Source of the DNA: Deltaproteobacteria bacterium
GTDB taxonomy: Bacteria > Myxococcota_A > Polyangia > JAAYKL01
Direction of reading: 5' to 3'
Assembly: GCA_016935665.1 (NCBI GenBank)
Contig: JAFGQN010000134.1
Span: forward strand, 32,106-96,105
DNA: 64,000 nt
In this document: positions 45,143 through 55,088 of the stretch, piece by piece
Numbering within the stretch: the stretch's first letter is position 1
Layout: each line of letters begins with the position of its first letter
Position numbers and translations under genes: made by a program
The notes under the pieces: model-generated
The model's database searches: none
The model's input: only the letters and a program-made list of their open reading frames with translations
What the model was told of the DNA's origin: nothing

Positions 45143-45315
45143 AGACGACACCATTATGCGGATGCCCAATTCTGATTCACGCCATACAATTAATAGTTTT
45201 GGCGCACCAGCGCATTATTTACGTATCCCATTGAAAACTTTACACTTTTTATTGGCACAAAATATTGATACAAGTCAGCCTATGTAGTATTATGTGGGAA
45301 GTTGGAGGCAAAAGT

Positions 45316-45627
45316 ATGAAAAATGAAGAACGGCGTCGCGCGCCGCGAAGAAAAGTGGACCTTCAGGTCACCCGACAATCCGGAATTCAGGAAGACTGCT
45401 GCACCGTGGACGATGTCAGTCCAACCGGCATTAAATTAAAAAAGGAACTTGGCGCTCTGCCGTCAACGCCCATCTGCAATCTGGAATTACATCTGGTACC
45501 GGGCGCCATTACCACGGTATTGGCCAGTAAAAAAGTGTGGTCCACCGATGAGTATGAAGGGTTCGAATTTGTTTCTCCCTCTTTCTCGCAGCAGATGATC
45601 ATCGAACGAATATCCGGGAACCTTTAG
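45316..45627 (+). CDS. PilZ-like domain protein
   Basis: A 103-residue protein starting at ATG 45316 (GGAGG upstream; the longer frame from 45265 is rejected). RRAPRRK at residues 6-12 and DDVSPTGIKLKKEL at about 32-45 give the two cyclic di-GMP-binding patches of a PilZ domain (RxxxR and D-x-S-x-x-G, here D-V-S-P-T-G). It may act as a small cyclic di-GMP receptor. It stands between the chemoreceptor gene (divergent) and the helicase gene. Confidence 0.75.
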   Translation: MKNEERRRAPRRKVDLQVTRQSGIQEDCCTVDDVSPTGIKLKKELGALPSTPICNLELHLVPGAITTVLASKKVWSTDEYEGFEFVSPSFSQQMIIERISGNL

Positions 45628-45773
45628 GCGCCATTCGCATTCCGCATTGATGCCGTCGCTCTTGTAGTGATATTCCACAATCGGGGCATTGCTTTTGACC
45701 GCCAGATGGAATTTTCACATATTATCAAGCTGAAAGCTGGCGCTCGTTGCGGTTCACTGGCATAACCGCCCAC

Positions 45774-48314
45774 ATGGAAATGCCAACTCTCAATGAAATT
45801 CTGGAAAACGCTCGAGCAACAAACACACCGCTCGATTCTGATAATATCCTGCTTCTCTTCATGGAATACGTGGAGAACCTGGGCATTACCCTGTATCCTG
45901 CCCAGGAGGAAGCCATTTTGGAGCTTTTGCAGTGGAAACATGTGATTTTGAATACCCCTACGGGTTCGGGAAAATCCATGGTGGCACTGGCGCTCCATTT
46001 TCAGGCCATGGCCGAGGGCCGCATATCCTGGTACACCGCCCCCACCAAGGCGCTGGTGAATGAGAAGTTTTTCTGGCTGTGTGACGTATTGGGGCCTCAA
46101 AATGTCGGTTTGCTCACCGGAGATGGCGCGGTCAATCCAGACGCTCCGGTGATTTGCTGTACCGCAGAGGTGCTCGCCAACCGGGCGCTGCGCGAAGACG
46201 ACATCAACGTGGACTACGTGGTCATGGATGAGTTCCACTACTACGGCGATCGGGAGCGGGGTGTGGCCTGGCAGATACCCCTGATTACCATGCGGGACGC
46301 CGTGTTTCTGCTCATGTCCGCCACACTGGGAGATACCACACATGTGGTGCGTCAGCTGTCGGATTTTTCCGACCGAGAGGTGTCCGTGGTCAAAGGCGTC
46401 AAACGGCCAGTGCCCCTGGAATTCCAGTATGTGGAAACTCACGAACACCAGACCGTTGAACGTTTGGTTGAAAGTGGAATGGCGCCGGTGTATCTGGTGA
46501 GTTTTACCCAGCGCGACTGTGCCGAGCAGGCGCAAAACCTCATGAGCGTCAATGTTTGTTCCAAAGAGGAAAAACAGCAGATTGCCGGCGAGATTGCCGA
46601 TGTAAAATTTGATACCCCCTACGGCAAGGAGTTCAGTCGGTTTGTGCGCCACGGTATTGGTGTGCATCACGCGGGTCTGCTCCCCAGATACCGCCGGGTG
46701 GTGGAAAAGCTGAGCCAGCTGGGGCTTATCAAAGTTATCAGCGGCACCGACACATTGGGGGTTGGTGTCAATATTCCCATTCGCACGGTGGTGATTCGGC
46801 AGCTTTACAAATACAACGGTGAAAAGAACACGATTGTCACCGCCCGGGAATTCCATCAGATTGCCGGACGCGCCGGCCGAAAGGGATTTGATGACAAAGG
46901 CACCGTTGTGGTGCAGGCGCCGGAATGGGTCATCGAAAACAAGCAAATCGAGCAAAAGCTCCTGAAAAGCCCGCATCTGAAAAAAAAGTTGCGCAAGAAA
47001 AGTCCACCGCCTCACGCGCTTGCCTGGGATGAGCAAACATTGGAACGTCTTAAAAATTCGGAGCCGGAGGCATTGGAGCCCCAGTTTCAGGTGTCCCATG
47101 GCATGCTTATCAATCTGCTGCAAAGCGCACCCGACATTCCAGGTGGCGGCTACGGTCGGCTGGTGGATTTGATTTACCGCTCTCACGGTTCTGACAAAGA
47201 AAAAAGCATGCGCCGAAAACGCGCCGCCCAATTGCTGCGCTCTTTGCGCATGGCGGGGATTGTGGATTTGGCGCCAAACGAATCAGGTCCAGGTAAACAG
47301 ATGGTGGTCTCCGAACTGTTGCAGCAGGAATTCTCGCTCAATTACAGTCTCTCTCTATACCTGGTGCAAACCATTGAACTGCTCGAAGACGATGACGAAA
47401 AAAGTGTGAACATGCTCACATTGGTGGAAGCCATCCTCGAAGACCCAAAAGTGGTATTGCGCAAACAAATCGACAAATTGAAAGGGGAGTTGGTGGGCAG
47501 GCTCAAGGCGGAGGGCGTCCCTTACGAAGAACGCATGGAGGAACTCGACAAGGTAGAGCATCCCAAACCACTGAAGACGTTTATCGACGAAACTTTCCGC
47601 GCCTTCTCCAGCACCCACCCCTGGGTGGGCGGCGACTATATTCATCCCAAAAACATTGCCCGCGAAATGTTTGAAAACTGCTACGACTTCAACTATTACG
47701 TGCAGCAATACGGTCTGGCCCGCAGCGAAGGCGTGCTGTTGCGCTACCTCAGTCAGGTGTACAAAGCGGCGGTGCAAACGGTTCCCGTGCAGCTGTGGAC
47801 CGACGTGTTCGAAGATATTCTCGCATTTTTCCACGGTCTGGTGCGCCGGGTGGATTCCACGCTGGTGGAGGAATGGTCGCTGCTCATGGGGGCTCCGCTG
47901 GAGACCGATGCGGTGTCCACGCCCGAAAAAGTGCCCTCCATTACCGACGATCCCAGAGCATTTCGCGCCAGACTGCGCAACGAGATGCATACCCTCCTCT
48001 CCGCGCTGGCGTCCAAGGACTATGAGCAGGTATGCACGCTCATTTATCAAACCGATGAACACCAGTGGGACGCAGAAAATATCGAAACCCTTATGATTCC
48101 CTACTTCGAGGAACACGCCACCATCGACATCACTCCGGCCGCTCGCCTCGCCCACTTCACCAGCATCAACGGCAAGGGCAACAGAGTGTGGGAAGTGCAC
48201 CAGAAAATCATCGACCCCGACGGCAACCAGGACTGGACCATCGTTTGTCTGGTAAATCTCTCCACACAAAGAGACGAATCAGGACCCTTGATTGAGTTGC
48301 TCACAATTGAATGA
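45774..48314 (+). CDS. DEAD/DEAH-box helicase with DUF3516-type C-terminus
   Basis: An 846-residue Ski2-like superfamily 2 helicase. Walker A TPTGSGKS at 61-68, PTKALVNEKF (motif Ia), the DEFH box in VVMDEFHYYGD (about 150), SAT (motif III) and QIAGRAGRKG (motif VI). A long C-terminal region rich in helices follows, which, by overall arrangement, resembles the DUF3516 helicases of actinobacteria and myxobacteria. Predicted to unwind RNA or DNA in the cytoplasm; partner unknown. Start at ATG 45774 is probable, TTG 45747 possible. Confidence 0.85.
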   Translation: MEMPTLNEILENARATNTPLDSDNILLLFMEYVENLGITLYPAQEEAILELLQWKHVILNTPTGSGKSMVALALHFQAMAEGRISWYTAPTKALVNEKFFWLCDVLGPQNVGLLTGDGAVNPDAPVICCTAEVLANRALREDDINVDYVVMDEFHYYGDRERGVAWQIPLITMRDAVFLLMSATLGDTTHVVRQLSDFSDREVSVVKGVKRPVPLEFQYVETHEHQTVERLVESGMAPVYLVSFTQRDCAEQAQNLMSVNVCSKEEKQQIAGEIADVKFDTPYGKEFSRFVRHGIGVHHAGLLPRYRRVVEKLSQLGLIKVISGTDTLGVGVNIPIRTVVIRQLYKYNGEKNTIVTAREFHQIAGRAGRKGFDDKGTVVVQAPEWVIENKQIEQKLLKSPHLKKKLRKKSPPPHALAWDEQTLERLKNSEPEALEPQFQVSHGMLINLLQSAPDIPGGGYGRLVDLIYRSHGSDKEKSMRRKRAAQLLRSLRMAGIVDLAPNESGPGKQMVVSELLQQEFSLNYSLSLYLVQTIELLEDDDEKSVNMLTLVEAILEDPKVVLRKQIDKLKGELVGRLKAEGVPYEERMEELDKVEHPKPLKTFIDETFRAFSSTHPWVGGDYIHPKNIAREMFENCYDFNYYVQQYGLARSEGVLLRYLSQVYKAAVQTVPVQLWTDVFEDILAFFHGLVRRVDSTLVEEWSLLMGAPLETDAVSTPEKVPSITDDPRAFRARLRNEMHTLLSALASKDYEQVCTLIYQTDEHQWDAENIETLMIPYFEEHATIDITPAARLAHFTSINGKGNRVWEVHQKIIDPDGNQDWTIVCLVNLSTQRDESGPLIELLTIE

Positions 48315-48399
48315 CAAAATGCAATCGCTCTAAAGTTGTGCCTGATTATGATACGATATATACCTTATATACCTTCAGGGGGAACAGGGAGAATTTTGT

Positions 48400-49752
48400 A
48401 TGAATGAAACTGGTGTTGCTGCGCTCAAGGCGGCCCTTGAGGCCGATCCTGCCAATGAAGGGTTGCGGATGGTGCTGGTGGACATGCTGATGAATATGGC
48501 ACTGTTCGACGGCGCCGAAACAGAACTCAAAGCGGCGCTTGTGTACAATCCCAATGGTGAACATCTGAAACTCAAGCTCGCCCATTGTCTTGATAAACGG
48601 GGTAATCTCGACGGTGCGCTAACCATTCTCGAAAGTATGGCGCTGTTGGGCGCCCCTTCACCCGATGCTCAAATTTTCAAGGCAAGACTGTTGATGAAGG
48701 CCGGCAAAATCAGTCAGGCCGTCGAAGAGTACCACAGTGCCGTGAGTTTGGATTCGCAGGTGGCCGATGATTTACTGGCCCGCAAGCTCGGAATTTCTGA
48801 ACATGGGGCAGCTCGTATGGACAAACAGAATGAGCTCGTGAATGGCCGATTGAGGGCAGCGGTTGAGACCGACATCGCCGTCCCGGACATGGACATTCAA
48901 AAACCGAAAGTCACTTTTTCGGATGTGGGCGGCATGGATGAACTGAAGGAGGAAATCCGGCTGAAAATCATTCATCCCATTCATCACCCCGAAATATATA
49001 AAAGCTATGGCAAAACCGTGGGGGGCGGCATTCTGATGTACGGACCGCCCGGATGCGGCAAAACATTTCTGGCGCGGGCCACTGCGGGCGAAATCAACAG
49101 CGGTTTTATGTCTGTGGGTATCGCCGACGTGCTTGACATGTGGATTGGTCAGAGCGAACGCAATTTGCATGAAATGTTTGAGTCCGCCAGGGAGAATACG
49201 CCCTGTGTGATGTTTTTCGACGAGGTGGATGCCCTTGGCGCCAGTCGTCAGGACATGCGCACCAGCGGCGGACGGCATCTGATCAATCAGTTTCTGTCGG
49301 AGCTGGACGGCGTTACTGCCAACAATGACGGACTCCTGATTCTTGCCGCCACCAATGCGCCCTGGCACCTGGACAGTGCGTTTCGACGTCCAGGCCGGTT
49401 TGACCGGATACTGTTTGTGCCACCGCCCGACCTTTTTGCCCGGGCCAACATTTTACGGGTGATTGTAAAAGGCAAGCCTGTTGAAGATATCAATTATGAA
49501 AAAGTGGCAAAGAAAACCGAGGGCTTTTCCGGAGCGGATTTAAAGGCGGTGGTGGATATGGCGGTGGAGAAAAAACTGCAGGTGGCCATTAAAGATGGCG
49601 CCCTTTCCCCGTTGCGGACCGACGATTTGATAACGGCCGCAAAACAAATCAAGCCGTCTACCAAAGAGTGGTTCGCCACCGCGCGCAATTACGTCCTGTA
49701 TTCCAATCAGTCGGGTCTGTACAACCCAATTCGGGAGTATTTAAAATTATGA
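48400..49752 (+). CDS. TPR-AAA+ ATPase
   Basis: A 450-residue protein: TPR-like repeats in the first 170 residues (MLVDMLMNMALFDGAETELKAALVYNPNGEHLKL...), then an AAA domain from about 175: Walker A GPPGCGKT (about 215-222), Walker B VMFFDEVDAL, sensor 1 LAATNAPW and Arg fingers RRPGRFDR. This is the Cdc48/FtsH-like AAA subclass, used to unfold or remodel proteins. It overlaps the next gene (TPR membrane protein) by 4 bp, so they are coupled. The TPR part may recruit the substrate. Confidence 0.88.
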   Translation: MNETGVAALKAALEADPANEGLRMVLVDMLMNMALFDGAETELKAALVYNPNGEHLKLKLAHCLDKRGNLDGALTILESMALLGAPSPDAQIFKARLLMKAGKISQAVEEYHSAVSLDSQVADDLLARKLGISEHGAARMDKQNELVNGRLRAAVETDIAVPDMDIQKPKVTFSDVGGMDELKEEIRLKIIHPIHHPEIYKSYGKTVGGGILMYGPPGCGKTFLARATAGEINSGFMSVGIADVLDMWIGQSERNLHEMFESARENTPCVMFFDEVDALGASRQDMRTSGGRHLINQFLSELDGVTANNDGLLILAATNAPWHLDSAFRRPGRFDRILFVPPPDLFARANILRVIVKGKPVEDINYEKVAKKTEGFSGADLKAVVDMAVEKKLQVAIKDGALSPLRTDDLITAAKQIKPSTKEWFATARNYVLYSNQSGLYNPIREYLKL

Positions 49753-51014
49753 GGAATCCCCATTTTCAACGCGGTCTGCAACTGTTGAAAAGTCGAAGGC
49801 TCAAAGCCGCCGAGGAAGCATTTCGCGCGGCGCTTCTCGACAATCCCCACGATTCAGACACCCACGGGTTACTCGCCCTGATACTGGCCGACCTTGAGCG
49901 ATGGGGCGAAGCCACAGACGCCGCGGAAGTGGCCATCAGTGAAGATCCGGAAAATCCCGACGCGCATTATGCCAGGGGCTACGTGATGTATCAGCGAAAT
50001 CGTTTTGCGGATGCCCTGGAGAGTATTAACGAAGCCATTGCGCTTGATAATGAGGATGAACGTTACTTTTGGATTAAGGCCGCTATTTTTGCCGATCAAA
50101 AAAAGTGGGCCGAAGCGGAGGCCGCTGCCAGAGAAGGGTTGGAGATTGACCCCGAAGACGAAGACTGCGCCAATCTGCTGACCCTGGCGCTGCGCAAACA
50201 GGGGCAGAGCGACGAAGCCGAAGCTGTGGCAAAGCGCACCCTTGAGTTTGCACCCGAAGATGCCACCACCCATGCGGAACTGGGATGGGGCGCGTTGCAC
50301 CGGGGAGATCACCAAACCGCCAGGACCCATTTTGTTGAAGCACTCCGACTCAAACCCAATCACCGCCAGGCGCAAAGCGGGCTGCTCGAATCCATAAAAG
50401 CCAAAAATCTGTTTTATCGCCAGCTGCTCCGGTTTCAACTCTGGCTGGGCACGCTCGGCCGTGGCGCCCGATGGGGGATTATCATTGGATTATGGGCGCT
50501 GTATCGCTTAAGCGTGGGCGTCCTTAAAACACATCCGGAACTCTCCGGCGTCATGTACTTTATCATGGCACTCTATTTGGGATTTGCTTTTTCGAGCTGG
50601 TCTCTTGGCGCTCTGCTCGATTTCTTTTTACTTTTTCATCCCACAGGAAAGTTTGCCGTCACAAGGGAGAAAAAACCCACGGCCATCGCCATCGGTGGAT
50701 TGTATGCCGGCACCATTTTGGGCATTGGCGCGGGTATTTTCACAGGGATCATCCCCTTTACGGTACTGGGATTTGCGTGCCTGTGTCTCACCATCCCTAC
50801 AGGTTCCATCAATCAATGCGATAAGGGTTGGCCCCGATATACGCTGCAGGCATTTACCGCTGTACAACTTCTGATTATTACCGGCTACATTATCGCCGAT
50901 ATGACCGGTCACTATGAGACGGCCTGGAAACTTGTCGTTCCCTTCGCCATTCTCACATTCATGGGCTCCATCCTCACCAACTGGCTCGCCTCGGTAACGG
51001 TTGAACGACGATAA
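49749..51014 (+). CDS. TPR protein with C-terminal membrane domain
   Basis: A 421-residue protein whose ATG overlaps the stop of the AAA gene (ATGA); the longer frame from 49668 is inside that gene. Residues 8-220 are tetratricopeptide repeats (RLKAAEEAFRAALLDNP, LERWGEATDAAEVAISEDPENPDAHYARGYVMYQ and so on). After a hinge come four or so hydrophobic spans (about 245-410). Probably anchors the AAA protein or its clients at the membrane (inference). Confidence 0.8.
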   Translation: MRNPHFQRGLQLLKSRRLKAAEEAFRAALLDNPHDSDTHGLLALILADLERWGEATDAAEVAISEDPENPDAHYARGYVMYQRNRFADALESINEAIALDNEDERYFWIKAAIFADQKKWAEAEAAAREGLEIDPEDEDCANLLTLALRKQGQSDEAEAVAKRTLEFAPEDATTHAELGWGALHRGDHQTARTHFVEALRLKPNHRQAQSGLLESIKAKNLFYRQLLRFQLWLGTLGRGARWGIIIGLWALYRLSVGVLKTHPELSGVMYFIMALYLGFAFSSWSLGALLDFFLLFHPTGKFAVTREKKPTAIAIGGLYAGTILGIGAGIFTGIIPFTVLGFACLCLTIPTGSINQCDKGWPRYTLQAFTAVQLLIITGYIIADMTGHYETAWKLVVPFAILTFMGSILTNWLASVTVERR

Positions 51015-51358
51015 ATATACGGAATTCCCGTTCACGAAAACGTTGGGCCAACGAACTGCGTTGTCCCGCCCATGATAACAACCGACTCACGATACAATCA
51101 TGATTGTGTCAAACAGCAAAACACAGCAATTGAAAATTGCATCCGAAACAATTCGTTCAAATATCAATTGCACTAAATTAAATATAATCTTAATAATTCC
51201 CCAAAATATGATTGTGGGGTGGTCGTCTGATGTAAATTTCATCAACCGTCATCGTCGACACCATCCGGAAGCTTAGTCACACGAACAAAAAGGGCCCATA
51301 TCTAAACACAATCACGACAATTTCACTGGATATGAGTTATTCAGCAAGGTGCATCAAC
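51015..51358. other. 344-bp intergenic region
   Basis: AT-rich between 51170 and 51250. A 13-bp dyad, CGTTGG-G-CCAACG at 51041-51053, lies 27 bp after the TPR gene; it has no T-run after it, so it is more like an operator or a short hairpin than a terminator. Nothing else recognised. Confidence 0.4.
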
Positions 51359-52375
51359 ATGAAAAACAAATTGGGTACATTTATGATTTTTACCTTTTTG
51401 GTTATCCCTCAAATATCTTTCGCATCCAAAGGCGATACCCGTCATGCCCAAAAAGAATTCAAAGCAGCCGCCCGGCTGTTTGAACAAGGGGAATACGTCG
51501 CCGCCGCAGACAAATTTCGTCAGAGCTACCAATACAAACCATCTTACAAAATCCTTTATAATGTGGGGCAGTCCGAAGCCGCTGCCCGCCGATACGGCAT
51601 TGCACTCCAGGCGTTCGAACAGTATCTGGCCGATGGTGGAGATGACGTGCCTCAAGCACGTCAGGAGGAGGTTCGAAACGAAATCAGTCGTCTGAGGGAC
51701 TTGACCGGTATCCTTGAAATAACGGCACCAAACGATGCCGAAATATTTATCGATAATGTACTTCGCGGCGTTTACCCGGCCAATCAGAGAATTCCTGTAG
51801 CCGCCACCGTTGTCCACGAAGTCGCAATACGAACGGTGGATGGAACGGGCGACCAGGTAACGCGCGCATCTGTTTCCGGAGGAGATTCTGTTTCCGTTGA
51901 TTTGACATCTCATGAAGCCGAGTCGGAGGAAACCGTTGTTGCCACCTTGCCCACAGAACTTGAGGAAGAGCCAGCGACATCGACCAACGAGGCGCTGTCA
52001 GATTTTAACGGACAAACACAAACCATCGCCGTCAGGAAAAACAAAAGCCGTTTCATCGCTGGCATCGCTCTGGGGAGCGCAGGCGTAGGTAGCATCATTG
52101 TGGGCAGCATCTTTGGCGGCCTTGCGCTGAACAAAAACACCGAAGTGGAAAAAAAATGTCCACAAGGCATTTGCGATGAGCAATTCCGGGACCTGGTGAA
52201 TGACCGGGACCGATTCGCGGTTCTTAATTCGGTCTTTCTTTTTGCCGGGGGCGCTCTGGTTGCCGCCGGGGGTGTTCTGGTTACTTTATCCCTATTAAAA
52301 AAGGACAAACTCAACGGGCCTGCGGTCGCCGTAAGTCCAACCCCTTTTGGAATTGCCGTTTCGGGAAATTTTTAG
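51359..52375 (+). CDS. TPR/PEGA-like exported protein
   Basis: A 338-residue protein starting at ATG 51359 (AAGGTG upstream). Signal peptide to about residue 23, then a TPR-like segment with AARLFEQGEYVAAADKFRQSYQYKPSYKILYNVGQSEAAARRYGIALQAFEQYLADGG (a widespread myxobacterial layout). A PEGA-like part follows (ITAPNDAEIFIDNVLRGVYPANQRIPVA), a Ser/Glu/Thr linker, and then two hydrophobic spans near the C-terminus (about 235-255 and 295-315). Probably a periplasmic or envelope scaffold. The following lipoprotein gene begins 12 bp later. Confidence 0.8.
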   Translation: MKNKLGTFMIFTFLVIPQISFASKGDTRHAQKEFKAAARLFEQGEYVAAADKFRQSYQYKPSYKILYNVGQSEAAARRYGIALQAFEQYLADGGDDVPQARQEEVRNEISRLRDLTGILEITAPNDAEIFIDNVLRGVYPANQRIPVAATVVHEVAIRTVDGTGDQVTRASVSGGDSVSVDLTSHEAESEETVVATLPTELEEEPATSTNEALSDFNGQTQTIAVRKNKSRFIAGIALGSAGVGSIIVGSIFGGLALNKNTEVEKKCPQGICDEQFRDLVNDRDRFAVLNSVFLFAGGALVAAGGVLVTLSLLKKDKLNGPAVAVSPTPFGIAVSGNF

Positions 52376-52387
52376 ATGGAGGAGCGT

Positions 52388-54703
52388 ATGAACCGACTTT
52401 TTATCATATTATTCACATTACTTTCCACAGGATGCTGGGGGCTGATGTCGGATGTTTCATTTAAGGAAGACACTGCGCAGGACATATCTGATGCCTCTGT
52501 GACAGATGGCGATTCGGATGCGGATGGTGACAGCGACGCAGACAGCAATGCCAGCGGCGATTCTGATTCGAACACCGACTCGAACTCGGACACAGACTCG
52601 GATACAGACTCTATTTCTTCTTGCGAGGATATTGAAGTACCGACCAATGTTTGCAAATGCGTTCCTGGAAGAACCCGCGACTGTGACCCCTATGACAGGA
52701 ATGGCATGGGGATTTGTAAGCTCGGCAAACAGACGTGCCAAATTGTTTCTGGCGGCGCTGCCACCGATTGGGGAGACTGCACAGGTGCGGTCAGTCCGAA
52801 AACGGAAGTTTGTGACGACGATGAACAGGACGAGGATTGTGACGGCACAGCCAATGAAAATTGCGCCTGTACAGTTGGAAAGAAAAAAAGCTGTGGGATA
52901 GCTGAGGGCATTTGCGAATTCGGAGAAGTAGAATGTATCGACGCTGTCTGGTCTGAAGACTGTGACGGAGACACACCCCCAAACCCCAGAGATTGCACAT
53001 CTTCGGATGACAACGATTGTGATGGCAAACCGGACGATACCCAGGACAGCGTATGTGAGTGCAAGGAAGGGTCCAGACAGGACTGCATAGTATCTGATAC
53101 TTATGGTGTATGCCTGGCTGGTTCACAAAATTGTGTGGTATCGGAAGACAAAACCTCCAGTTATTGGGGGACATGTCAGAGCATTGTCGCCGCAGGGACT
53201 GAAGTTTGTGATGCCGAAGCACTGGACGAAGACTGTGATGGCACTGCCAATGAAAACTGTGCCTGTACTGCGGGGCAAAAAAAAGAATGCGGGAGAGATG
53301 AGGGTATCTGCGAATTCGGAGAAGTAGAGTGTCAGGGCGACAGTTGGTCCGACGATTGTCGGGGGGGTATTTCGCCGGAGCCCCGAGATTGTACCTCATC
53401 AGCCGATAACAACTGTGATGGTAAACCGGACAATACCCAGGACGGCATCTGTCAATGCAAACAGGGGACTGACCAGGATTGTTTGGTACCCAATACGTAC
53501 GGCGTCTGCCAGGCCGGTTCACAGGATTGCATGATGGCGGCAGATAAGACCTCCAGTTACTGGGGGTTGTGTCAGAGTCTGGTTTCCGCGAGCAAAGAAT
53601 TGTGTAATGACGACGGTATGGACGAGGATTGCGACGGCATTGTGAATGAAGGGTGCAACTGTACGAACAACAGTGCATGCAATGATAATCTTTCCTGTAC
53701 CAGCGATTCCTGTTCAGAAGGCCAATGTGACAACGATATTGCATCGTCGTACTGTGTTATCAAAAATGTATGCATCAGTGAGGGGACCAATGAACCGGGC
53801 AATGAATGTCGATATTGTAAACCATCAGAAAATAATCAGGGATGGTCCAACAAAAAATCGGAAACCCGATGCAATGAGAATTGGGGATACTGCAATGAAA
53901 GTGGCTCCTGCATGGAGTGCCTATCCGCGTCTCACTGTTCTACAAGCGGCGAGTGCTACACGCCAACGTGTTCGGGGGGCATCTGCGGTGAAGTGGCAAC
54001 GAGTAAGGGAACTCGCTGTTCCACCGGGTACTGCAATGGGGCGGGTGAATGCGCCAAATGCACCAGCAATTCGCACTGTGGGGATAGTACGCCAGTCTGT
54101 CTGAACGGATCATGTGTCGAATGTTCTCCTGGGCAAGCCAATAAATGCGACGGAGCCTGCACACGTCAATATTTTTCCTGCAGTTCAACCGGCTCCTGGC
54201 AGCTGAAGTATTGCAGCGCACCTTCTTATTGCGCGGGAGGGTCATGCGTCACCGACACAGTGACCGTTGGATGGGATCTGGGTGTAAGCGGAACAGTGAT
54301 CGGAGTGGGGAACGCTCACGCACAGCGTATAAAGGTCGATTGTCGTTCGACAGTCAGCTACCTGGGAGCTTACATAGCTAAACCGGCAGGTCTGGTAAGA
54401 ATGGGGATTTACTACCACGACAGTGCTAAGAATGCACCAGGGAAACTTTTAGCCACCCAGGTCACCAGAGCCGATTCAAGTGGCCTCGTCACCGTTAGTC
54501 TCAATAATACATTACTGTTTGCCGACACCTATTGGATAGCCATCCTGGGCAGTAGCGGTACAGAGGTCTATACCAGTGGTTCCGGTGGCGGACTCATCCA
54601 GCCTGGAACCTTCGACATCGACCTGACATCGCCATTTGCCAGCACTGATACGTTCAGCACCAATTTGCATATGTTCGCAGTGTTGCAGCCGGATCCTGAT
54701 TGA
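52388..54703 (+). CDS. Lipoprotein with MopE-like metal-binding repeats
   Basis: A 771-residue lipoprotein; ATG 52388 preceded by GGAGGAG; lipobox LLSTGC (Cys16). After a short DSDSDAD linker (about 40-75) come at least three sets of Cys-rich modules with the pattern DEDCDGTANENCACT, DNDCDGKPDDTQDSVCECK and similar, as in the MopE copper-binding / putative metal-binding (PF11617) repeats. A further Cys-rich stretch follows and the last 150 residues are beta-rich without Cys (a choice-of-anchor or carbohydrate-binding-like end). Likely binds calcium or another metal at the surface. Confidence 0.85.
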   Translation: MNRLFIILFTLLSTGCWGLMSDVSFKEDTAQDISDASVTDGDSDADGDSDADSNASGDSDSNTDSNSDTDSDTDSISSCEDIEVPTNVCKCVPGRTRDCDPYDRNGMGICKLGKQTCQIVSGGAATDWGDCTGAVSPKTEVCDDDEQDEDCDGTANENCACTVGKKKSCGIAEGICEFGEVECIDAVWSEDCDGDTPPNPRDCTSSDDNDCDGKPDDTQDSVCECKEGSRQDCIVSDTYGVCLAGSQNCVVSEDKTSSYWGTCQSIVAAGTEVCDAEALDEDCDGTANENCACTAGQKKECGRDEGICEFGEVECQGDSWSDDCRGGISPEPRDCTSSADNNCDGKPDNTQDGICQCKQGTDQDCLVPNTYGVCQAGSQDCMMAADKTSSYWGLCQSLVSASKELCNDDGMDEDCDGIVNEGCNCTNNSACNDNLSCTSDSCSEGQCDNDIASSYCVIKNVCISEGTNEPGNECRYCKPSENNQGWSNKKSETRCNENWGYCNESGSCMECLSASHCSTSGECYTPTCSGGICGEVATSKGTRCSTGYCNGAGECAKCTSNSHCGDSTPVCLNGSCVECSPGQANKCDGACTRQYFSCSSTGSWQLKYCSAPSYCAGGSCVTDTVTVGWDLGVSGTVIGVGNAHAQRIKVDCRSTVSYLGAYIAKPAGLVRMGIYYHDSAKNAPGKLLATQVTRADSSGLVTVSLNNTLLFADTYWIAILGSSGTEVYTSGSGGGLIQPGTFDIDLTSPFASTDTFSTNLHMFAVLQPDPD

Positions 54704-55088
54704 AACCCAAAACACACGAATCGAAATTTCATCGAAAAAATTGGCGTTTTCTGGGGAAACCTTTAAAGAACAGTATATTGCTCCTGGTCGAATGGGAGAT
54801 TTCGCGTCATTGAACGTACAACATAGACTACAAATTCAAACTCATTTCTTTTAAATCCCAATGTTATAAAAGTTTCTGAATTCCTCAACTGACTTAAGCC
54901 GTTCTATAGCCCCAGCATGGGTGCAGGTATTTCACGTATTACAGTTCTTGTTTGATTTTCTGTTGCTGATTTATTCACGTGCATGTCCCATTTACCATAT
55001 GAGCTTTTTAGACTCATCAGGATACTGGTTCGTAAACCTGGCATTGTCCCATAAAAAGCCAGTACATAACAAGGGAGAGAAAAGGCAC
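54704..55088. other. 385-bp intergenic region
   Basis: Between the MopE-like lipoprotein and the CE1 esterase gene on the same strand. An open frame at 54921-55088 is merely upstream of the true esterase start. No RNA, repeat or promoter recognised. Confidence 0.4.

Noticed and set aside
45249..45265. Sigma-54-like TTGGCACAAAATATTGATA upstream of the PilZ gene
   Set aside because: The -12 GC is not at the required spacing from the -24 GG.
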